DNA from: an uncultured Oscillospiraceae bacterium
Lineage (GTDB): Bacteria; Bacillota; Clostridia; Oscillospirales; Acutalibacteraceae
Reading direction: 5' to 3'
DNA length: 7,901 nt
NCBI GenBank assembly: GCA_905200265.1
Contig: CAJKJS010000059.1
Span: forward strand, 1 to 7,901
How positions within the stretch are numbered: the first letter of the stretch is position 1; each line of letters starts with the position of its first letter. The translations under genes were made by a program, and so were the position numbers. The notes under the pieces are model-generated. The model had not been told where the DNA came from, did not search any database, and saw nothing but the letters and a program-made list of their open reading frames with translations. Positions 1 through 6,581 of the stretch are shown in pieces.

Positions 1-1252
1 GGTACGAACTCCAATAGGTGTTCCCCGAAAATGCCTTTACCGTATAATAATACGTAGAGCCTTCTTTGGCTTTGTACGTGTAACTGGTACCCGTCGTTTC
101 TGTCAGCTTGACCCAATTTCCATTGGTACCATTATAGTAGTATACCCGGTATTTACTGGCTCCCGCCACTTTTCCCCAGCTAATATTTACCCCCGTACTG
201 GTGTTGGTCAAGGAAAAATCCGGTTCTTCCAACCGTTTAAAAGACACATCTTTCCGGTATGTGCTATACGAACCATCTTTTGCAAATGCCTTCACAGTAT
301 AGTAATATGTGGAACCTGCTTTGGCCTTATATGTGTAGCCGGTACTCGTTGTTTCCGTCAATCGGGTCCAATCTCCTGTAGTACCGCTCCGGCAATACAC
401 ACGGTATTTTGAGGCTCCCGATACCTTATCCCAGCTAATTTTCACCCCATTTTCTTCGTTAGTTAAGGTAAAGTCCGGCTCTGTCAGACGCGTGAAAGTG
501 ACATCTTTACGGTACGAACTCCAATAGGTGTTCCCCGAAAATGCCTTTACCGTATAATAATACGTGGAACCTTCTTTAGCTTTGTATGTGTAACTGGTAC
601 CCGTTGTTTCTGCCAGCCTGACCCAATTTCCATCGGTACCACTATAGTAGTATACCCGGTATTTGGTTGCACCCGTTACTTTATCCCAATCAATCTGCAC
701 TCCCTCTGCTGTATTTGAAAGGGTAAAATTCGGCTGCGACAACCGCTTAATCTTTACATCCTCACGGTACGAGCTCCAGTACGTGTTGTCTGAAAACGCT
801 TTGACTGTGTAATAATAGGTTACACCCGACTTCGCTGTTGTATCGATATAGCTAGTATCTGTTGTCTCGGTAAGTCGTGTCCACCCACTCATATCTTCCG
901 TTCGGTAATATACCCGATATTTATTGGCGCCTGTTACACTACTCCAATCAATTTGGACACCAGTTGCTGTATTGGACACTGTAAATTCCGGCTGTGTCAG
1001 CCGTTTCATGGCCAAGTCTTGTCGATAGGCACTGTACGTATCATCATCCAAAAAGGCTCTAACCGTATAATAATATGTGGAGCCTGATTTAACTTGATAC
1101 GTATAGCTAGTACTCGTCGTTTCCGTCAACCGAGTCCAATCGCCTGTGGTACCACTGCGGCAATATACTCGGTATTTCGTAGCGCTAGGCACTTTATCCC
1201 AGCTAATTTGCACACCACTTGCTGTATTGGAAAGAGTAAAAGCAGGTTGAAC
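1..1252 (-). repeat. Tandem FN3-type repeats, about 255 bp each, with alternating subtypes
   Basis: Five in-frame repeats inside the muramidase gene: 998-1252, 740-997, 485-739, 230-484 and 1-229 (incomplete). Each begins near a (Q/E)PxF motif and contains SW.KV, KYRVY, ETT and STYYYTV (GVTYYYTV in 740-997). Copies at 485-739 and 1-229 share KYRVYYY and NTYWSSY; copies at 998-1252 and 230-484 share YCRSGTTGDWTRL. The DNA at 1-55 is identical to 511-565, and over about 164 bases the two copies differ at about nine positions. This implies recent duplication or gene conversion with a two-unit (510 bp) period. The array continues beyond the window. Confidence 0.9.
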
Positions 1253-2770
1253 GAGGGAGGTGATTCCCTCTGTTTCATATCCACTATAATACTGCACACC
1301 ACCGCCTAAGACACCACCATACCGGTAGGCCCGAACGGTATACGTATAAGACTGATTGGGATCCGCAGTGGTATCTGTATAGCTATTTTGCGAAGAGGAA
1401 ACGTTATTCAAACCAACCCAGTTGCCATTTTCATTTTTGCGGTAGATCCGGTATCCCTGTGCATTAGAAACAGCTTTCCAGTTGATCGTAATCCCCGACG
1501 ATGTACTTTTGACCGAGGTCAGTTCCGGAGTGGGTAATACATAGGCCTGTTTGCCAGTATAAGCCCCGCTGATGGTTCCTTGTGACGTGGATGCCGTCAG
1601 ATAATAGTAAACATCTTTCCCCTCCGGACAGGAGGAGTCTGTATAGCTGGTCCCCGTTAGTCCGGTTTTCACCACCGTTTCTTTGTTTGTACTATTGTCG
1701 CGGCGATATAATGTATACGATTTAGCGCCCGACAGTGCTTTCCAAGAAACTTTGACACCGCCAGAGGAAGTTACACTCACACTGTCTACGCTCGGCACCA
1801 TATAACGCACATTTACATCTACATGCCCACTAGAAGGTATGTTAGCACCGTCTACATCTCCGTCACTAGCATACTGCCAAATGGCGGGTTGCGCCGCACT
1901 AGACCCCATGTATGGGACTGTGGTAAAATCCGGGGAATTCGGATACATGGCGAGCCAGAAGGTAACCCCCATCTCCCGCAGGGATTCGACATCCATCATA
2001 GGGAAATAGGAGTATTTACCGGAATAAACCATGGCGTCATATCCGGCTTTTTGCATTTCGGTACAGAATGTTTTTACAATTGCTGTCATGGTATCCTTGC
2101 TAAGGCCTTGCATACAAGGATCTTCCACATCATAGGCGATGGGTAGCGTCATAGAAGACATATAGCCGGGTACGTAATCTTCCAACGCCCGTAATAGATA
2201 GGCTGCTTCTTGTTCTGCCTCATCGGCATTGGTGGCATAACTGTAGAAATACAAGCCGAAATCAATGCCGTTTTGCACAGCACCTTTCACGTTATTGACA
2301 AACTGCTTGTCAATTTGATTGGGATAATCTTCCCAACCATAACCGACCCGGATGATGGCAAAATCGACACCGTGTTCTTTGACTTTAGCCCAATCAACCG
2401 TCTGATTCCAAGAAGAAACATCGATTCCCTGGGTCATACCGACCGATACCTGACAAGTATCGGTTTTTCCGTTCGATGTGGCTGTAATGGTCACCATGCC
2501 CATGGATTTACCAGTCACTTTTCCTGTCTGATCCACAGTAGCCAGCGATGTATCCGATGATTTCCATGTCACAGAAGAACTGGACTGCGCACGTAGCTGC
2601 ACGGTACTACCAATGGCCACACTGGCCCATTCCCGGTCCATCGTCACTGTGGCGGCTTTTGATTCTGCCGACACATACACAACCGCCGAACACACACATA
2701 CAAGCACCGTCAAAACAAAAGCTATCCATCTTTTTGTGCTCTTTTTTTGCTGTAACCCTGACTGATTCAC
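1..2770 (-). CDS. Secreted GH25 muramidase with Big_2 domain and FN3 repeats (3' end missing)
   Basis: Probable secreted lysozyme (1,4-beta-N-acetylmuramidase) cleaving peptidoglycan outside the cell; 923 codons are open and the gene continues past the left edge. The GTG start at 2770 is chosen because TGA lies two codons upstream in frame and AAGG sits 10 bases before it. Residues 1-35 form a signal peptide: basic KKSTKR, a hydrophobic stretch at 15-34, likely cleavage after VSA. Residues 40-110 resemble a bacterial Ig-like (Big_2) domain. Residues 112-322 are GH25: GIDVSSW with Asp117, the catalytic DxE motif as Asp214-Val-Glu216 in AYDVED, and WQYASDGDVDG near 298-308. From 326 on there are FN3-type repeats, two divergent (326-412, 413-506) and five of about 85 residues starting near 507, 592, 678, 763 and 848, the last cut by the window. 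It has its own promoter and is separated from the sugar operon by a terminator. GH25 assignment is firm; the role (autolysis, remodelling or attack on other bacteria) is unknown. Confidence 0.93.
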   Translation of the reverse strand, partial: MNQSGLQQKKSTKRWIAFVLTVLVCVCSAVVYVSAESKAATVTMDREWASVAIGSTVQLRAQSSSSVTWKSSDTSLATVDQTGKVTGKSMGMVTITATSNGKTDTCQVSVGMTQGIDVSSWNQTVDWAKVKEHGVDFAIIRVGYGWEDYPNQIDKQFVNNVKGAVQNGIDFGLYFYSYATNADEAEQEAAYLLRALEDYVPGYMSSMTLPIAYDVEDPCMQGLSKDTMTAIVKTFCTEMQKAGYDAMVYSGKYSYFPMMDVESLREMGVTFWLAMYPNSPDFTTVPYMGSSAAQPAIWQYASDGDVDGANIPSSGHVDVNVRYMVPSVDSVSVTSSGGVKVSWKALSGAKSYTLYRRDNSTNKETVVKTGLTGTSYTDSSCPEGKDVYYYLTASTSQGTISGAYTGKQAYVLPTPELTSVKSTSSGITINWKAVSNAQGYRIYRKNENGNWVGLNNVSSSQNSYTDTTADPNQSYTYTVRAYRYGGVLGGGVQYYSGYETEGITSLVQPAFTLSNTASGVQISWDKVPSATKYRVYCRSGTTGDWTRLTETTSTSYTYQVKSGSTYYYTVRAFLDDDTYSAYRQDLAMKRLTQPEFTVSNTATGVQIDWSSVTGANKYRVYYRTEDMSGWTRLTETTDTSYIDTTAKSGVTYYYTVKAFSDNTYWSSYREDVKIKRLSQPNFTLSNTAEGVQIDWDKVTGATKYRVYYYSGTDGNWVRLAETTGTSYTYKAKEGSTYYYTVKAFSGNTYWSSYRKDVTFTRLTEPDFTLTNEENGVKISWDKVSGASKYRVYCRSGTTGDWTRLTETTSTGYTYKAKAGSTYYYTVKAFAKDGSYSTYRKDVSFKRLEEPDFSLTNTSTGVNISWGKVAGASKYRVYYYNGTNGNWVKLTETTGTSYTYKAKEGSTYYYTVKAFSGNTYWSSY

Positions 2771-2821
2771 AATTCATAATCCTTTCTATGTTCCGTCAAA
2801 GCCCGTATATGATCAGTCCCT

Positions 2822-2850
2822 ATTATAGTCAATCAACAAGAAAACCGCAA
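2822..2850 (-). promoter_or_regulatory. Probable sigma-A promoter of the GH25 gene
   Basis: Read on the minus strand, TTGCGG (2850-2845) is followed by a 17-base spacer and a perfect TATAAT (2827-2822). The predicted transcript start is near 2815, leaving a leader of about 45 bases before the GTG start. The -35 box is weak (only TTG matches), so activity depends mainly on the -10. Confidence 0.6.
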
Positions 2851-2908
2851 GATACTTTTTAGCCCATATTTTGTGAGTTTTCCCATAGAATTCCTTCAAA
2901 AGAACGAA

Positions 2909-2942
2909 GAGAACTTCCGGATATTTCTATCCGGAAGCTCTC
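2909..2942 (-). terminator. Intrinsic terminator of the aldolase-kinase-isomerase operon
   Basis: A perfect 10-bp stem, CTTCCGGATA (2914-2923) with TATCCGGAAG (2928-2937), encloses a 4-base loop. After one mismatch it extends by 4 bp (2909-2912 with 2939-2942). It lies 67 bases past the isomerase stop. On the minus strand it is followed by an interrupted T-rich tract, TTCGTTCTTTT. The stem is strong and the T-tract imperfect; it insulates the muramidase gene from the operon. Confidence 0.75.
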
Positions 2943-3008
2943 CTTTTCCGTGTCTCTCTTTCTGCCTTGTTCAGTAACTGTTATCAGGCGTCCAGCCATT
3001 AAATTTTT

Positions 3009-4418
3009 TTACAGGCTGGCAATCCCCTGTTCATCGGCATCATCAAAGATCATGCCCAGATACCGGGCTGCTTCACGCAATTCTTTTTTGTAATTGCCAT
3101 AGGTACCACCCACGTGGTGAATGTACGGCCCAAAAATGAGTTTTTCTTCCCAACGCTTCCAGTTGTCCACTTGCAACCATACATACGTACCGGTGGTTTC
3201 GGGCCCAGTGGTCGTTTTGCCTTCTCCGCAGAACAGGTAGTGTTTCCCATCCACTTCGTCAAAACGGCAAACCGTCAAGTCGCCATCTTTCAGGTAGAAG
3301 CTTTCCTGGCCACCTACCAGACGAGCTTTGCTGTCCTGATTTTTCAGGCTATACGGGAACGGACCGCAATGCCACAAAAGTTCCGCGTTATCATTTTCCG
3401 GATGACGGATGGTAAGGTCTGCCAGGAATTCGGACTGCCGGTTCAGGGTCACAGCCCGCAAAATCGCCATGGTGACAGCACCACTGACATCAGTTTCACA
3501 GCTGAGGGGATATCCACGGTCCGCCATTTCACCCATGGTGGGACATACCGGTACACCAAAGATGGGGGTCGCCGTCCAGCATTCCATCGCGCCCACCGTG
3601 CAGTTATTCTGTTCCATAAGCTGTTCGACAGCCATGGTAATCGCAGCACTGCGTTCCACTTTTTCTTTGGGCATATCACTTTCAAAGCGAGACGCAAAAT
3701 CTGCTGCATACGCTTTGAATTCTTCGCTGCCAGCCGCCGCAATTTCGTCGGCCTTCTTGGCTACTGCATTGGGAGATACGGGCACCGTGGTAATTCCATA
3801 CCGAGTAGCCAGTTCGCCCACATTATCCATACAGCTCATGAAGGGCTGAGGACGGGCGCCAAACTTTGCGATGCGCAGAGAACGTACAGTTTTCACCACA
3901 TTCACCACACGGATAAAGCTGTCATACCCGTTTTTAAAATCATCACTGTCGGTTTCACAGTTCCAGATGTAGCTGAAGGGCACATTATACCGGCGCAGCA
4001 CCTTGGAGCACGCAAACATGCCGCACTGGGTATCGCGGCCGCGGCCTTCAAACGTATTGGGCCGTTCATCGCGAGCACCCCACAAAAGCGTCGGCACTTT
4101 CAAAGCGGCCGCAACGGCTGTGGAGCACTGTTCTTCACCAAAGTCACAATGGGGAATGAACAGAGCGTCTACTTTAGCGTTAACAAAGCGATCGATTACA
4201 TTCTGGATGGTCTGGGTCGTTTTGGTCGGATTCGTATAATCCGCGGTCAGAATCCCATTTTCACACAAATCATCGATATCAACAATGTCCACGACATCGC
4301 TGTCAATCCCACGGATGACCGCCATAAACGCATCTTTTTGGCGTTTGGCTTCTTCCATGCTCAGAAAGCCGCGCTTCGTAGGGGCTACGCCCAAAACGAT
4401 TTTTGGCATTTTATACAT
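3009..4418 (-). CDS. L-fucose/L-arabinose isomerase-family protein (sugar isomerase)
   Basis: Cytoplasmic protein of 469 residues that resembles the L-fucose isomerase family, metal-dependent enzymes interconverting an aldose and its ketose. Likely metal ligands, by analogy with the Glu/Asp/His set of FucI, are Glu279 (GAMEC), Asp310 (SCETD) and His434 or His435 (YIHHVGG). HCGPFPYSL near 350-358 is also typical of the C-terminal domain; the N-terminal half carries the Rossmann-like lobes. The ATG at 4418 is chosen because GGAAGGAG (4434-4427) lies 8 bases upstream. In-frame TTG (4445) and ATG (4436) starts would leave that site at or inside the start. The start overlaps the kinase stop by 8 bp, so translation is probably coupled. 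It is the last gene of the operon. The real substrate is unknown; the protein is shorter than E. coli FucI (about 590 residues), so it belongs to a divergent branch. Confidence 0.85.
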   Translation of the reverse strand: MYKMPKIVLGVAPTKRGFLSMEEAKRQKDAFMAVIRGIDSDVVDIVDIDDLCENGILTADYTNPTKTTQTIQNVIDRFVNAKVDALFIPHCDFGEEQCSTAVAAALKVPTLLWGARDERPNTFEGRGRDTQCGMFACSKVLRRYNVPFSYIWNCETDSDDFKNGYDSFIRVVNVVKTVRSLRIAKFGARPQPFMSCMDNVGELATRYGITTVPVSPNAVAKKADEIAAAGSEEFKAYAADFASRFESDMPKEKVERSAAITMAVEQLMEQNNCTVGAMECWTATPIFGVPVCPTMGEMADRGYPLSCETDVSGAVTMAILRAVTLNRQSEFLADLTIRHPENDNAELLWHCGPFPYSLKNQDSKARLVGGQESFYLKDGDLTVCRFDEVDGKHYLFCGEGKTTTGPETTGTYVWLQVDNWKRWEEKLIFGPYIHHVGGTYGNYKKELREAARYLGMIFDDADEQGIASL

Positions 4419-5376
4419 ATTGCATACTCCTTCCATAGAAAGCAACTCGTTTGTCGATTTCTGTATAATCGATTTCTCCGGTTTCCATAAAGTGCAGGGC
4501 TGTTTTCATATCCGGAATACCGGCACGGCCACCCTGGCGGGTAACTTTAATGGAGGAAACCGCATTGCCGAAACGGCAAATTTCTTTCACGCTCCAGCCT
4601 TGCAGCAGGCCTGCCAAAAATGCTCCGTGGAAAACATCGCCAGCCCCCACGGTATCGATCACAGGGACATCAAACGTGGGCATTTCGAAAAAGCCTTCAT
4701 CTGATAGTCCCACGCATCCTTTGCCACCCAGTGTAAAGACCACTACTTTAGGGCCCATTTCGCGTACTTTCTGGCAGTTTTTCTCGTAATCGGCATCTCC
4801 GGGGAAAAGAGCATCATAAACAAATTCCGATCCTACGAAAATATCGATCAGGCCAATGTTTTCCATGAGCTCTTCGTTGTAATTATCAGCATCAATGAAG
4901 ATCTTCGCCCCTGCCGCCTTGGCCTTTTTCGCCGCTTCTACGACGGTTGGGCTCAAATGTGCGACAAAGAAGTATTCACATCCCGTGATAATCTCTTCGT
5001 CCAGTTCTTCTACACGGGGCAAAGAAGCGGAACCCGTGTTATAGACAATGCTGCGGCCTTTCGTTTCCTTATCGCTAATGACGATAGAAAGGGAAGTCGT
5101 TTTTCCTTTTTGCACTTGCAAACCAGACACATCAATGCCATGTGCTTTAAAATCTTCCACACAGAATGTGCCATAGTTATCTTCGCCCACAGCGCCCATA
5201 ATCGCGCAGTGCGCGCCCAGCCGGGCTGCTGCCACCATGCCGGTGGCTACTTTGCCGCCACCCTGCCAGCTGGCCGTGTTCACTTTGGCGCCACCGTTGG
5301 GTTTGGGGAAATTGTCCACCGAAAGGGCCAGGTCAATACAGGGCATATCAATGCCCGCCACTTGAAACTTTTTCAT
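4411..5376 (-). CDS. PfkB/ribokinase-family carbohydrate kinase
   Basis: Cytoplasmic 321-residue kinase, a normal length for PfkB proteins, expected to phosphorylate a sugar with ATP. The C-terminal PfkB signature DTVGAGDVFHGAF (241-253) contains the anion hole and catalytic base Asp247. The substrate-side GG motif is QGGGKVATGMVAAARLG (38-54), and Asp15 sits where ribokinase has its first sugar-binding Asp. In ribokinase this segment reads GGKGAN; here Thr45 replaces the sugar-contacting Asn, suggesting a different substrate. The ATG at 5376 is chosen because TAAGGAG (5390-5384) lies 7 bases upstream; the frame stays open to 5571, but that stretch overlaps the aldolase gene and is not protein-like. 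It begins 25 bp after the aldolase stop and ends inside the isomerase start. Its position implies it phosphorylates the ketose made by the isomerase. Fructokinase, tagatose kinase and IolC-like activity are all possible. Confidence 0.9.
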   Translation of the reverse strand: MKKFQVAGIDMPCIDLALSVDNFPKPNGGAKVNTASWQGGGKVATGMVAAARLGAHCAIMGAVGEDNYGTFCVEDFKAHGIDVSGLQVQKGKTTSLSIVISDKETKGRSIVYNTGSASLPRVEELDEEIITGCEYFFVAHLSPTVVEAAKKAKAAGAKIFIDADNYNEELMENIGLIDIFVGSEFVYDALFPGDADYEKNCQKVREMGPKVVVFTLGGKGCVGLSDEGFFEMPTFDVPVIDTVGAGDVFHGAFLAGLLQGWSVKEICRFGNAVSSIKVTRQGGRAGIPDMKTALHFMETGEIDYTEIDKRVAFYGRSMQYV

Positions 5377-5401
5377 GCTCTCTCTCCTTAGCAGGCAACG
5401 C

Positions 5402-6268
5402 TTACAGCGTAAACTTGTTGGGGTTGAGCAGCTGCATTTTGCTGCGAATAAAATCGACAGCGCCCTGCTCGGCATCCGAAAGCAGATTGATAATGTTGCC
5501 GCTTTCTTTCTTTTCCAGGTCAACCACGTCACAAGTGCTGGCGTAGCAGGCACGGAAATATTCAGTAGCAATGTTAAACTTGCTCAGGCCCAAACGAACG
5601 GATTCTTGCAGCTGTTCGTGAGGAATATCGGAGCAGCCATGCAGAACCAGCGGCACAGAAACAGCCTTGCGCAGTGCCTTAATGCGGTCAAAGTCCAGGT
5701 TCGGCGTGATCTTGTAAGGACCATGGGCGTTACCCACTGCCACGGCCAAACTACCGCAACCGGTTTTTTCAACGAACTCTACCGCTTGTTCCACGTTGGT
5801 ATAGTGGTCACTGTTGGTAATATCGTCAATCGAATTGCCGCTACCTACATGACCCAGTTCGGCTTCGATATCCACCCCAAATACCCGGGCGACATCGGCG
5901 ACTGATTTGGTCAGGGCCACGTTTTCTTCATACGGCAACGAAGAACCGTCTACCATCACAGAAGGGAAACCTTTGCGGATACCGGTTACCGCAATATCAT
6001 AATTCCAGGAGTGATCCAAATGCACCGCGATCGGCACTTCACTTTCTTCGGCAAACTGACGGGCGATCATGGCGATGTGCTTCATATCGATATAATGCAT
6101 CATCACATCATATCCGGGCCAGAACTGAATGATCAGCGGAACCCGTTCCTGGTTGGCTGCCGCTGCCGCCCATTTAATAGTTTCATAGTTTCCCACATTG
6201 ATAGCTGCTACACCATAATGATTTTCCGTTGCATGGGTCAGCAGGTCATGTACACGCACCAGAGGCAT
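5402..6268 (-). CDS. Class II fructose/tagatose-bisphosphate-type aldolase
   Basis: Zinc-dependent class II aldolase, 288 residues, about the length of GatY/KbaY. It is expected to cleave a ketose phosphate, giving dihydroxyacetone phosphate plus an aldehyde. Motifs in order: VPIAVHLDHSWNYD (78-91) with catalytic Asp85 and zinc ligand His86; GFPSVMVDGSSLPYEEN (100-116); GVDIEAELG (131-139); VGNAHG (178-183) with zinc ligand His182; VLHGCSDIP (208-216) with zinc ligand His210; KFNIATE (230-236), the counterpart of the phosphate-binding KINxxT. All metal ligands are present. The usual HGGSG phosphate loop reads HGCSD and the usual HLDHG reads HLDHS, so specificity probably differs from fructose-bisphosphate aldolase. 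The start is supported by AGAAGGAG (6283-6276), 7 bases upstream. It is the first gene of the operon, just behind a consensus promoter. Central glycolytic FBA is less likely given the operon and the substitutions. Confidence 0.92.
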   Translation of the reverse strand: MPLVRVHDLLTHATENHYGVAAINVGNYETIKWAAAAANQERVPLIIQFWPGYDVMMHYIDMKHIAMIARQFAEESEVPIAVHLDHSWNYDIAVTGIRKGFPSVMVDGSSLPYEENVALTKSVADVARVFGVDIEAELGHVGSGNSIDDITNSDHYTNVEQAVEFVEKTGCGSLAVAVGNAHGPYKITPNLDFDRIKALRKAVSVPLVLHGCSDIPHEQLQESVRLGLSKFNIATEYFRACYASTCDVVDLEKKESGNIINLLSDAEQGAVDFIRSKMQLLNPNKFTL

Positions 6269-6275
6269 AAGTAAA

Positions 6276-6283
6276 CTCCTTCT
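6276..6283 (-). promoter_or_regulatory. Ribosome binding site of the aldolase gene
   Basis: AGAAGGAG on the minus strand with 7 bases to the ATG at 6268. It fixes that start, and a strong site suits the first gene of a catabolic operon. Confidence 0.85.
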
Positions 6284-6289
6284 TTCCTC

Positions 6290-6324
6290 AAAAAATCAAT
6301 CCGTCCGCCTCCCAACCGGCAGAC
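6290..6324 (-). promoter_or_regulatory. Hairpin followed by T6 in the operon leader (possible attenuator)
   Basis: On the minus strand, GTCTGCC (6324-6318) pairs with GGCGGAC (6309-6303), giving 7 bp including one G-T wobble around an 8-base loop. Seven bases later comes TTTTTT (6295-6290), just before the ribosome binding site. The gap between stem and T-run is longer than in a standard terminator, so an attenuator, an mRNA-stabilising hairpin or chance are all possible. Confidence 0.35.
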
Positions 6325-6343
6325 ACTGCTTCTTACAGTATTG

Positions 6344-6372
6344 ATTATAAACGACTGCATTTTGTTTGTCAA
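6344..6372 (-). promoter_or_regulatory. Consensus sigma-A promoter of the aldolase-kinase-isomerase operon
   Basis: On the minus strand, TTGACA (6372-6367), a 17-base spacer and TATAAT (6349-6344) match the housekeeping consensus exactly in both boxes and spacing. The transcript should start near 6337, giving a leader of about 68 bases. So strong a promoter in front of a catabolic operon implies repression when the sugar is absent, which fits the overlapping near-palindrome. Confidence 0.88.
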
Positions 6373-6389
6373 CATAATTTGAAAACAAA
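6361..6389. promoter_or_regulatory. Candidate ROK-repressor operator overlapping the operon -35 box
   Basis: TTTGTTTGTCAA (6361-6372) and TTGAAAACAAA (6379-6389) form inverted arms about a 6-base centre, matching except for one extra base in the left arm. The TTTGTTT...ACAAA layout resembles the operators of XylR-type ROK repressors. It covers the -35 box, where bound repressor would block RNA polymerase. Assignment to the neighbouring ROK protein is inferred from proximity and this resemblance. Confidence 0.55.
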
Positions 6390-6400
6390 GATAAATCTTT
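6387..6400. repeat. Perfect inverted repeat AAAGAT-AA-ATCTTT
   Basis: Six-base perfect arms separated by 2 bases, directly beside the candidate operator and upstream of the operon -35 box. It could be a second protein-binding site, but AT-rich palindromes of this size also occur by chance. Confidence 0.35.
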
Positions 6401-6407
6401 TCTTTTG

Positions 6408-6422
6408 TGAGATTTGCTCTCA
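6408..6422. repeat. Perfect inverted repeat TGAGA-TTTGC-TCTCA
   Basis: Five-base perfect arms around a 5-base centre, about 40 bases upstream of the operon -35 box. It is the third inverted repeat within 62 bases of this control region; its function is unknown. Confidence 0.3.
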
Positions 6423-6485
6423 TTGCCTCTGTACACGTTTTCGTTTTTTTCTATTGTGCCCAGCTGGACGGTCTGTGGTTTTTTA

Positions 6486-6515
6486 TTGACAAACCTGCCT
6501 AATTCGTAGGATAAT
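6486..6515 (+). promoter_or_regulatory. Probable sigma-A promoter of the ROK regulator gene
   Basis: TTGACA (6486-6491), an 18-base spacer and GATAAT (6510-6515), with a predicted start near 6522 and a leader of about 77 bases. The -35 region shares the 9-base string TTGACAAAC with the divergent operon promoter, which may also provide a repressor half-site. Confidence 0.7.
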
Positions 6516-6519
6516 AAGA

Positions 6520-6550
6520 ACAGTTTTAGGCGTGAACAGTGGGAAACTGT
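6520..6550. repeat. Inverted repeat at the regulator's transcription start
   Basis: ACAGTTT (6520-6526) is inverted as AAACTGT (6544-6550), with a second nested copy of ACAGT at 6536-6540. The arms straddle the predicted transcript start, so an autoregulatory operator or a leader hairpin are both possible. Confidence 0.3.
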
Positions 6551-6564
6551 CTGCTCTGATCCCA

Positions 6565-6581
6565 TTGTTCCATATGGACAA
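6565..6581. promoter_or_regulatory. Near-palindrome just upstream of the regulator's ribosome binding site
   Basis: The core TCCATATGGA (6569-6578) is a perfect 10-base palindrome. It is flanked by TTG on the left and CAA on the right, offset by one extra T. It lies in the leader a few bases before AGGAG. With no room for an RNA loop it is more likely a DNA-binding site, perhaps for autorepression. Confidence 0.4.

Noticed and set aside
2775..2777. ATG just upstream of the muramidase GTG start
   Set aside because: It is in a different frame, sits only 3 bases after AAGG, and leads to a stop before the catalytic domain, whereas the GTG frame gives a signal peptide and GH25.
1823..2862. Plus-strand open frames opposite the GH25 catalytic and N-terminal region
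   Set aside because: All are antisense to the continuous minus-strand muramidase frame and show no protein-like motifs.
3114..4490. Long open frame (458 codons) on the plus strand opposite the isomerase gene
   Set aside because: It is antisense to a clear family member, its translation shows no recognisable domain, and such frames arise from the codon bias of the real gene.
5377..5571. Extension of the kinase frame upstream of 5376
   Set aside because: The added residues are Cys/Arg/Leu-rich and overlap the aldolase gene; a good ribosome binding site supports the start at 5376.
6430..6443. Possible catabolite repression (cre-like) site TGTACACGTTTTCG
   Set aside because: About three mismatches to the CcpA consensus on either strand, and it lies some 80-100 bases upstream of both predicted starts; too weak to annotate.
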